From an uncultured Eubacteriales bacterium (GTDB lineage: Bacteria; Bacillota; Clostridia; Oscillospirales; CAG-272), in the NCBI GenBank assembly GCA_900547565.1, contig URHI01000054.1:1-12436 (forward strand): DNA of 12,436 bases, in the 5' to 3' direction. Below, one piece after another: positions 7,514 through 12,436 of this stretch. The notes below the pieces were generated by a model. That model saw only the letters and a list, made by a program, of their open reading frames with translations, was not told where the DNA came from and searched no databases. Numbering within the stretch: position 1 is the stretch's first letter; the number at the start of each line of letters is the position of its first letter. A program made the translations under genes and the position numbers.

Positions 7514-7523
7514 ATTATGTAGC

Positions 7524-8261
7524 TTACAACAAAAAGCTGAGCAGAGCAGGGGTGTCACGGTAATTGTCTACCTTTACAAATGCAATATCCGACACATATA
7601 CCGCCTCATCGTTACCGCCGCTGCCGTAATCGTCACCGACGTAAACAATGCTGTCGTGCGGCAGACCATGCTCGGTGGCATAGGCTGACAGCGCAAAATA
7701 CTTGTCATACGGAGCCGGCACCATGTCAAACGATGAAGAACCGCCGACAAATACCGTGTATTCCGGGAATGCGGCGCAGACATCGGGGTAAATGGCGCGA
7801 CGCTTGGAGCGGTCGGGGTCGTAGGCCAGCTTTTGTTAGATCGGTGCGGTGGTGCCGAGTACCGGGATCGTCACAGCACCGGACGCGTGAAATTCAACGC
7901 TATCGCCAAAATATGGCTTCCAACTGTACTTACGGCGTAATCTATCAACACGTTCAGACACGCTTTTCCGGTCGCAGGGGAGCACCTTTTCGGTCCGTAT
8001 AACAATGTCCTTCAACGCCTTGTCGTATTCGGCATATTGCAGACCGTAGTTGCCGATTATATCAATAGGAAAATGATCGAGCTGATCAAAAATGCGGCGG
8101 CAGTTGCCGGCACCTATCATGAGCAGCTTGTACTTTTCGGAAAGTTTCTCCAGCATCTGACGTGTGGCCGGTTCAAGGTGTGTTTTATGCTGCGTCAGTG
8201 TGCCGTCAAGGTCAAAGGCGACCAGCTTGATTTTTGAGGAGTCTGTATATTTTATTTCCAT
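7524..8261 (-). pseudogene. HAD-type (IIB-like) phosphatase gene interrupted by an in-frame TAA
   Basis: One reading frame of 246 codons carries a full HAD hydrolase signature, but codon 142 is TAA (7836-7838). Before it are motif I, FDLDGT (D17, D19), a glycine-rich strand MIGAGN and GNYGLQ. After it, in the same frame, are YDPDRSKRR, VGGSSSFD, a motif III candidate DKYF (K187) and motif IV VGDDYGSGGND (about 208-218). The resemblance is to phosphomannomutase-like HAD-IIB phosphatases. Neither half has all catalytic residues, so the gene should be inactive unless the stop is a sequence error or is read through. The start at 8261 has AAGGAG (8269-8274) 7 nt upstream and a good promoter at 8293-8321. 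There is no frame change and no other lesion, so the damage looks like a single-base event and recent. TAA is the normal final stop of at least four genes here, so codon reassignment is unlikely. Confidence 0.85.
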
Positions 8262-8292
8262 AAGATTGCTCCTTAGTTTTGGATTTGCATAT

Positions 8293-8321
8293 ATGATAAC
8301 ACAAAACGAAGTTTATGTCTA
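8293..8321 (-). promoter_or_regulatory. SigA-type promoter for the HAD-type gene
   Basis: On the minus strand there is a -35 TAGACA (8321-8316), a 17-nt spacer and a -10 TATCAT (8298-8293), with an extended-10 TG one base before it. The predicted start is about 8286, leaving a 25-nt leader that carries AAGGAG. It lies in the gap after ktrA, so the HAD gene can be expressed apart from the ktr operon. Confidence 0.7.
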
Positions 8322-8359
8322 CCCTGATTATTGACAAAAAAGTCCCGAAAAACGCACGA

Positions 8360-9013
8360 TTATTTAAGCTGTGCGACTGTTTTGTCGATATCGCTGTCGC
8401 TGCCGATGACCGACACACGGTCGCCCTTGGTGAACGCCTTGTCTGGCGACGGCGAAACATCGACGCTTCCGTCTGCACGGCTGACTGCGATCACGTTTAC
8501 ATGATAGCGACGGCGCAGATCCAGCTCAAGCAGACTCTTGCCTATCCAGCTTTCGGGCACCGACAGCTCAACAATTTTGTAATCCGCAAACTCGACAAAG
8601 TCGGTTATATTGTTTTTGGTAAGCATGTATCCCAATTTTTCGCCCATATCCTGCTCGGGGAATACTATCATGTCTGCGCCTATACGCTCCAGCACCTTGC
8701 GGTGTCCTTCATTCATGGCGCGAGCCACTACCTTTTTGACTCCAAGCTCCTTGAGCATTATCGTAAGAAGGATGTTGGCATTGATGTTGGTGGTAAGGCA
8801 CACTATGGCGCAGTCGTAGTCGGTGATGCCTGCAGAGCGAAGTACGTTTTCGTTGGTAGGATCTCCGATGACGGCGTTTGTGACCACGTCGGCAAGTGCC
8901 GTTATTTTGTCGGCATCAGTATCGATTATCATGACCTGGCTGCCGGCAGCTGCCAGCGTTTCGGCCAGTGACTGACCGAATTTTCCAAGTCCTATAACAC
9001 AAAAGCTCTTCAT
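8360..9013 (-). CDS. ktrA: KtrA-type potassium channel gating subunit (RCK domain protein)
   Basis: A 217-residue cytoplasmic RCK protein. The N-terminal Rossmann domain has the nucleotide-binding GLGKFG motif (8-13) and an acidic residue at the end of the second strand (D31 in IDTD), followed by the conserved LTTNINANI segment. The C-terminal RCK_C domain covers about 136-217. Such proteins form an octameric ring under the KtrB dimer and gate K+ uptake in response to ATP/ADP. In several Firmicutes c-di-AMP binds the RCK_C domain and closes the system; that is family knowledge, not visible here. It follows ktrB by 28 bp on the same strand, which supports the pairing. AAAGGA lies 13 nt before the ATG, slightly long, so translation may depend partly on coupling. 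TrkA is an alternative name, but the single RCK unit favours KtrA. Confidence 0.92.
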   Translation of the reverse strand: MKSFCVIGLGKFGQSLAETLAAAGSQVMIIDTDADKITALADVVTNAVIGDPTNENVLRSAGITDYDCAIVCLTTNINANILLTIMLKELGVKKVVARAMNEGHRKVLERIGADMIVFPEQDMGEKLGYMLTKNNITDFVEFADYKIVELSVPESWIGKSLLELDLRRRYHVNVIAVSRADGSVDVSPSPDKAFTKGDRVSVIGSDSDIDKTVAQLK

Positions 9014-9041
9014 AATATTGTTACAATCCTTTCAATAAATC

Positions 9042-10424
9042 TCAACCGATGAGCATGTTGGCATCGGGGTAGCTTATAGCGGACCGGCTGTCACGCAGGT
9101 TTACCATTACGGCGTAGGTAACCGTGAGCGTTCCCACCCTTCCGAGATACATGAGCAGCATGAGAAGCAGTTTGGATACGATATCGAGAGAAGGTGTTAT
9201 GCCAAGAGATATACCTACTGTGTCGGTTGCTGAGAACACCTCATATGCGGCGCTCATTATACCGCAATCCGAAAGTGCTGAAACGGACAGCGTTCCGACC
9301 AGCACAATTGTCAGCTGGACCATGATAACGGATATGGCACGTACAAAGCTGTCACCCGAAATGGTTCGCCGGAACAGCACTGCTTGTTTTTTACCCAGTG
9401 CAACGCACCAAACGGTGTATACCAACACGCCGACGGTACCGACCTTGACTCCGCCTGCAGTAGAGCCGGAGCAGCCGCCGATGAACATAAGCAGCATTGA
9501 AAACAGCTGAGCGCTCTGCGACATGCCCGCCTGATCTATTGTGCAGAAGCCGGCGGTACGCAGTGTTACTGCCTGAAATGTGGCGGCGAGAATTTTTTCT
9601 CCTGTCGGCATGGGGCCGAGAGTTTGGGGATTGTTCCACTCCATGACGGCAAATACGGCTGTGCCTCCCACCACAAGTATCGCGCTGATTATAAGTACAA
9701 AGCGGGAATATACCGACAGCCGCTTTTTACGGGTTATCAGGTTGACTATATCGTTCCATACGATAAATCCGATGCCTCCCAGCAGTATAAGCAGCATTAT
9801 GGTTATGTTGACCACCGGGTCGGAGATAAAGGCTGAAAGCGATGAAAATTCACCGCTGTAGCGCCCCATGAGGTCGAAGCCTGCATTACAGAAGGCCGAA
9901 ATTGATATAAAAATACTTTTGTATATGCCGCTCGCCGGGCCGAACAGAGGAATAAAGCGCGTTGACAGTATGATAGCCCCCGCCAGTTCTATGCACAGCG
10001 TGCCGATGCCTATGCGCTTCAGCAGTACGCTGGTGTTGCCGTAGCTGTCCAGATTGTAGGACATTGCAACCAGCATACGCTCCTTTGGAGTCACTGCGCG
10101 CTTGATTATGAGAGACAGTATGACGGCTATGCTCATAAAGCCCAGTCCGCCTATCTGAATCATAACCAGAATGACTATCTGCCCGAACATGCTCCAGTGT
10201 GTTGCCGTGTCCACTGTTGTCAGTCCGGTGACGCAGGTGGCACTGACGGCAGTGAAGGCGGCATCAAGTGGTGAAGTAAAGCTGCGGTCGGCAGATGAAA
10301 TCGGCAGCATGAGCAACAGCGTTCCGATCAGTATAATAAGCAGAAAGCCTATGGCGATTACGCCTGTTGTTCTTCGCTTGGAGCTGCCCAGCTTGAATTT
10401 ATGCTTTAGATGCGTTATTCTCAT
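9042..10424 (-). CDS. ktrB: KtrB/TrkH-family potassium uptake channel subunit
   Basis: A 460-residue membrane protein with four repeated membrane-pore-membrane units. The four pore loops with their filter glycines are ATCVTGLTT (62-70, G67), FCNAGFD (178-184, G182), LRTAGF (288-293, G292) and TDTVGIS (400-406, G404). GGCSGSTAGG (316-325) marks the third inner helix, where KtrB has its flexible gate. The conserved Arg of the last inner helix is in LGRVG (R429). It imports K+, probably with Na+, across the cytoplasmic membrane and is gated by the KtrA protein encoded next. The length matches KtrB rather than the longer proteobacterial TrkH. The start at 10424 has AAAGG about 6 nt upstream. A strong promoter lies at 10475-10503. 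No terminator separates it from mgtE, so read-through from mgtE is possible. Confidence 0.94.
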   Translation of the reverse strand: MRITHLKHKFKLGSSKRRTTGVIAIGFLLIILIGTLLLMLPISSADRSFTSPLDAAFTAVSATCVTGLTTVDTATHWSMFGQIVILVMIQIGGLGFMSIAVILSLIIKRAVTPKERMLVAMSYNLDSYGNTSVLLKRIGIGTLCIELAGAIILSTRFIPLFGPASGIYKSIFISISAFCNAGFDLMGRYSGEFSSLSAFISDPVVNITIMLLILLGGIGFIVWNDIVNLITRKKRLSVYSRFVLIISAILVVGGTAVFAVMEWNNPQTLGPMPTGEKILAATFQAVTLRTAGFCTIDQAGMSQSAQLFSMLLMFIGGCSGSTAGGVKVGTVGVLVYTVWCVALGKKQAVLFRRTISGDSFVRAISVIMVQLTIVLVGTLSVSALSDCGIMSAAYEVFSATDTVGISLGITPSLDIVSKLLLMLLMYLGRVGTLTVTYAVMVNLRDSRSAISYPDANMLIG

Positions 10425-10474
10425 GACACCTTTCTTTCAAAGATGAATTGAAATGTAGAGATCCGTTTGCGCAT

Positions 10475-10503
10475 AGTATAGCACTGTTTTGCTATTTTGT
10501 CAA
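10475..10503 (-). promoter_or_regulatory. Strong SigA-type promoter of ktrBA
   Basis: On the minus strand there is a perfect TTGACA (10503-10498), a 17-nt spacer and a -10 TATACT (10480-10475) with extended-10 TGC. The predicted start is about 10468, giving a leader of some 44 nt. That is too short for a ydaO-type c-di-AMP riboswitch. It lies between mgtE and ktrB. Confidence 0.85.
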
Positions 10504-10508
10504 CATTT

Positions 10509-10520
10509 GCTCATATGAGC
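10509..10520. repeat. 12-bp perfect palindrome upstream of the ktrBA promoter
   Basis: GCTCATATGAGC is its own reverse complement. It sits 5 bp upstream of the ktrBA -35 box. An overlapping inverted repeat, AGCTG (10518-10522) and CAGCT (10527-10531), covers the mgtE stop codon. Neither is followed by a T-run, so this is not an mgtE terminator. A regulator site is possible but unproven. Confidence 0.5.
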
Positions 10521-10523
10521 TGA

Positions 10524-11864
10524 TCACAGCTTCAGAAACAAAGTGGCTATGCGGAAATAAATCATAAGCGAGAGGGCATCGACAATGGTGGTGATAAACG
10601 GACTGGCCATAACTGCAGGATCGAGCTTGAGTTTTTTGGCAAGCAGGGGAAGCAGGGAACCGACAGCCTTGGCCGTTATGACTGACAGGAACAGCGTCAG
10701 TGATACGACGGCGGCTACTGTCGGACCAGCGCGGTCGATCAGCATGACCTTGGCGACCGCGACGATTGCCAGTGTCACTCCGCACAGCAGGGATACTCGG
10801 AATTCCTTCCACAGTATGCGCAGGGCGTCGCGCGGGGCTATCTCACCCAGTGACATTCCGCGTATGACAGTGACAGATGCCTGCCCGCCGGCATTTCCGC
10901 CCGTGTCCATAAGCATGGGAATGAATGATGTGAGGACTACATAAGCCCCCAGGGCAGCCTCATAATGACTGATTATGGCGCCGGTGAAAGTGGCCGAGAT
11001 CATGAGTAGCAGCAACCACGGTATGCGGTTTTTGAAGATCTCAAGTACGCCGGCTTTGATATACGGTCTGTCGGTCGGCGTGATAGCCGCCATTTTTTCG
11101 ATGTCCTCGGTGGCCTCCTCCCGCATAACGTCGACGGCATCGTCAACCGTGACTATACCCACAAGCCGTCCCTCGCTGTCGACCACCGGCACCGAAAGCA
11201 GATCATATTTGGCTATCACGTCGGCAACGTATTCTCGGTCATCGGTCGTCAGCACGGAGGCCGCGTCGGTGTCTGTGACGTCTGATATTTTTGATTGCGG
11301 TTCACCAAAGAGCAGGTCACTCAGCTCAAGCGTGCCTACGAGATGGCGCTGACCGTCAGTCACAAATAACGTGTAAACCGTCTCTTTATCGTATCCTGTT
11401 TTGCGTATGTGATGTATTGCGTCGGAGATCGTCATGTCAGAGTGCAGAGTGGCATATTCGCTGGTCATTATACTTCCGGCACTTCCGTCGGGATAGGCGA
11501 GAAAGCGGTTTATGACCGAGCGATCATCAGGCGACACGTTTTTCATGATCCGGCTTACGACCCCTGCCGGCAATTCCTCAAGCATGTCGACGACATCGTC
11601 GGTGTACAGGTCGCCGCAAAGCTGTCCCAGTTCACGGTCGGTCAGCGCCGAGATCAGTCGCTTCTGCGACTCCGAGTCAAGCTCGGCGAATATTTCCGAG
11701 GCCGTGTCTTTTTTCAGCAGGCGAAATACAACCGGCAGCTCCTCAGGCGGGAGCGAATCTAAAAAGTCCGCTGCGTCGGACGGGTACAGCCGATCCAGCT
11801 CATGTATAAAATCGGGGTATTTTTTTTCTGCGAGAAGTGTGCTGAGTGTGTCAAAGTTTTTCAT
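10524..11864 (-). CDS. mgtE: MgtE-type magnesium transporter
   Basis: A 446-residue Mg2+ channel with the usual architecture: a helical N-terminal MgtE_N domain (about 15-130), two CBS domains (about 133-190 and 197-255), a linking plug helix (about 255-278) and five membrane helices (about 280-446). Family landmarks are PMLMDTGGNAGG (316-327) and DPAVMASPFITTIVD (415-429); D429 aligns with the pore Asp of Thermus MgtE. In the known structure the cytoplasmic domains bind Mg2+ and shut the pore when the metal is plentiful, so the protein senses its own substrate. The length is normal and nothing is missing. The start at 11864 has AAGG about 9 nt upstream. Its own promoter is at 11907-11935 with a leader of about 36 nt, so no M-box riboswitch lies in that leader. 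It is followed at 99 bp by the ktrBA operon, making a cation-uptake cluster. Confidence 0.95.
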   Translation of the reverse strand: MKNFDTLSTLLAEKKYPDFIHELDRLYPSDAADFLDSLPPEELPVVFRLLKKDTASEIFAELDSESQKRLISALTDRELGQLCGDLYTDDVVDMLEELPAGVVSRIMKNVSPDDRSVINRFLAYPDGSAGSIMTSEYATLHSDMTISDAIHHIRKTGYDKETVYTLFVTDGQRHLVGTLELSDLLFGEPQSKISDVTDTDAASVLTTDDREYVADVIAKYDLLSVPVVDSEGRLVGIVTVDDAVDVMREEATEDIEKMAAITPTDRPYIKAGVLEIFKNRIPWLLLLMISATFTGAIISHYEAALGAYVVLTSFIPMLMDTGGNAGGQASVTVIRGMSLGEIAPRDALRILWKEFRVSLLCGVTLAIVAVAKVMLIDRAGPTVAAVVSLTLFLSVITAKAVGSLLPLLAKKLKLDPAVMASPFITTIVDALSLMIYFRIATLFLKL

Positions 11865-11906
11865 GATCGGTTACCTTGCCTTTCGTATTGTTTGAACACA
11901 GATGAT

Positions 11907-11935
11907 ATTATAAAGCCGAAGCAGGCGCCCTTCAA
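11907..11935 (-). promoter_or_regulatory. SigA-type promoter of mgtE
   Basis: On the minus strand there is a -35 TTGAAG (11935-11930), a 17-nt spacer and a perfect -10 TATAAT (11912-11907). The predicted start is about 11900, giving a 36-nt leader with AAGG before the ATG at 11864. The -35 box matches consensus only in its first four bases. Confidence 0.7.
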
Positions 11936-12235
11936 CGATCTCCGTTACCCGGATCGGAGGTTTTATGATACGCGCAGCGCGACGCAGGGCGCGCCATGTT
12001 AATGATGCCTTTGAAATTCTGTCCGAAACCTGCCGGCTGTAAAAGCAAGGATGATGATAATTCAAGTTCTGCCGTTGACAGCTATAAGGGTATAAATAAA
12101 AATCGCTTAAATAAGAGCGCATTTTCACTGCGTCGGTCAAAGTGGATTACGCTGGCGCCGGTATAGTGTACGGAAATTATCCGGTCTTTCATTGTGCCGA
12201 ACGCCGGATTGCTCATACCTTTACCGCAGTCGTTT
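11936..12235. other. Mostly non-coding stretch upstream of mgtE
   Basis: No gene is supported here. Contents seen: a GC-rich block of short overlapping palindromes at about 11971-11995, including the 8-bp GGCGCGCC, and a 5-bp hairpin CTCCG/CGGAG around 11941-11959. There are also two short plus-strand frames: 11965-12042 (25 codons, with GGAGG 4 nt before the ATG) and 11996-12166 (56 codons, Lys/Asp/Ser-rich, no convincing ribosome site). A weak terminator-like hairpin for the upstream glycosyltransferase lies at 12094-12119. The riboswitch classes I can recognise by eye were not seen. Confidence 0.6.
12094..12119 (-). terminator. Weak terminator candidate after the glycosyltransferase gene
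   Basis: On the minus strand, CGC and TTA (12119-12112, with a 2-nt bulge) pair with TAAGCG (12109-12104) across a 2-nt loop. The tail ATTTTTATTT (12103-12094) follows. The stem is short and AT-containing, so this is only a candidate. It lies about 120 bp after the stop at 12236. Confidence 0.35.
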
Positions 12236-12255
12236 TCATGTCCGTCCGACTGCGG
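12224..12255. repeat. Inverted repeat spanning the glycosyltransferase stop codon
   Basis: CCGCAGTCG (12224-12232) and CGACTGCGG (12247-12255) are perfect 9-bp arms around a 14-nt loop that contains the TGA stop (12236-12238). No T-run follows on either strand, so it is not a standard terminator. It may act as a 3'-end stabilising hairpin or may be accidental. Confidence 0.5.
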
Positions 12256-12436
12256 CAAGCTGACTTAAATAAAAGTCTTCAAGCTCGCGCGTCATACGGA
12301 CGGCGGTGAATCTTTCGTTGAAGGATCTGATTGCCTCACGGTTCATACTGTCAAGCAGTCCTTTATCGACTTCGAGACGCCGCAGCACCTCTGCCAATGC
12401 ATCCGGATCGGCGGCCGGTATGACAAATCCGTCGGT
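12236..12436 (-). CDS. Glycosyltransferase family 1-like protein, C-terminal fragment (cut by the window edge)
   Basis: The last 66 codons of a minus-strand gene that continues past the right edge; the stop is TGA at 12236-12238. The visible protein begins TDGFVIPAADPDALAEVL and goes on with a basic helical segment (MNREAIRSFNERFT) and ELEDFY near the end. This matches the C-terminal end of GT-B glycosyltransferases, where a (D)GF-V-P--DP-ALA segment follows the nucleotide-sugar binding Glu region. Such enzymes move sugars from nucleotide donors to lipid, polysaccharide or protein acceptors. The catalytic part and the donor-binding Glu motif are outside the window, so acceptor, sugar and completeness are unknown. 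It reads toward mgtE, but a long gap and a separate mgtE promoter argue against one operon. Confidence 0.8.
   Translation of the reverse strand, partial: TDGFVIPAADPDALAEVLRRLEVDKGLLDSMNREAIRSFNERFTAVRMTRELEDFYLSQLAAVGRT

Noticed and set aside
7836..7838. TAA reassigned to an amino acid
   Set aside because: TAA is the normal terminal stop of marR, the first ABC gene, the 1054-1857 gene and ktrA in this same window.
8336..8357. Possible terminator after ktrA (hairpin followed by six T on the minus strand)
   Set aside because: The stem would have only four pairs interrupted by mismatches, which is not enough to call even though the T-run is suggestive.
8315..8971. Long plus-strand open frame (218 codons) opposite ktrA
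   Set aside because: It lies wholly antisense to most of a convincing ktrA, has no clear ribosome site and shows no domain pattern. It is explained by the codon composition of ktrA.
11965..12042. A 25-residue plus-strand peptide with RRRARHVNDAFEIL, reminiscent of eukaryotic basic helix-loop-helix proteins
   Set aside because: It is too short, lacks the loop and second helix, and sits in a bacterial intergenic GC-rich block. Chance resemblance is the best explanation.
11871..12140. Minus-strand open frame of 89 codons directly upstream of mgtE
   Set aside because: It runs through the mgtE promoter, has no ribosome binding site and its translation looks random.
11865..12235. M-box (ykoK) Mg riboswitch upstream of mgtE
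   Set aside because: Most of the gap lies upstream of the predicted transcription start, the leader is about 36 nt, and I could not find the conserved M-box segments.
1..12436. Mobile elements, CRISPR arrays, phage genes, tRNA or rRNA
   Set aside because: No transposase, integrase, direct-repeat array or RNA-gene signature was recognised on either strand. The gene content is typical chromosomal material.

Overview
The window looks like chromosomal DNA from an endospore-forming Firmicute, most likely a member of the Clostridia. The main reason is a SpoIVB-type sporulation protease. The KtrB/KtrA potassium system, the MgtE magnesium transporter, a MarR-controlled heterodimeric ABC exporter, AGGAGG-type ribosome binding sites and near-consensus SigA promoters all agree with this. 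No phage, insertion sequence, CRISPR array, rRNA or tRNA was recognised. The genus cannot be fixed from the sequence alone.

Left part (1-6181), almost all minus strand. A four-gene operon runs right to left from a strong promoter at about 6153-6181: a MarR regulator (5637-6113), two ABC half-exporters (3805-5628 and 1854-3812) and an uncharacterised protein with a nuclease-like core and a winged helix (1054-1857). The genes overlap or are 8 bp apart, so they are probably translationally coupled. A 26-bp inverted repeat covers the -10 box and start region, as expected for MarR autorepression. The two ABC subunits complement each other: one nucleotide site is degenerate and the other intact. 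Downstream lies an endonuclease/exonuclease/phosphatase-family gene (123-977) with its own promoter and a clear terminator. A second terminator, facing the other way, sits at the window edge.

Middle part (6182-8321). The only confident plus-strand gene is spoIVB (6329-7399), encoding the PDZ and S55 serine protease of the SigK checkpoint. It converges on a minus-strand HAD-type phosphatase gene (7524-8261), and the two share a bidirectional terminator. The HAD gene has a good promoter and ribosome binding site, but an in-frame TAA at codon 142 separates its catalytic motifs.

Right part (8360-12436), minus strand. This is a cation-transport cluster: mgtE (10524-11864), then ktrB (9042-10424) and ktrA (8360-9013). 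mgtE and ktrBA each have a SigA-type promoter with a short leader, and no Mg or c-di-AMP riboswitch was recognised. No terminator separates mgtE from ktrB. About 370 bp of mostly non-coding DNA lies upstream of mgtE, followed at the edge by the C-terminal 66 codons of a glycosyltransferase.

Most of the window is ordinary housekeeping or accessory content. The items most worth a second look are the uncharacterised nuclease-like/winged-helix protein tied to the exporter operon, the palindromic operator, the interrupted HAD gene and the spoIVB gene without its usual spo0A neighbour.
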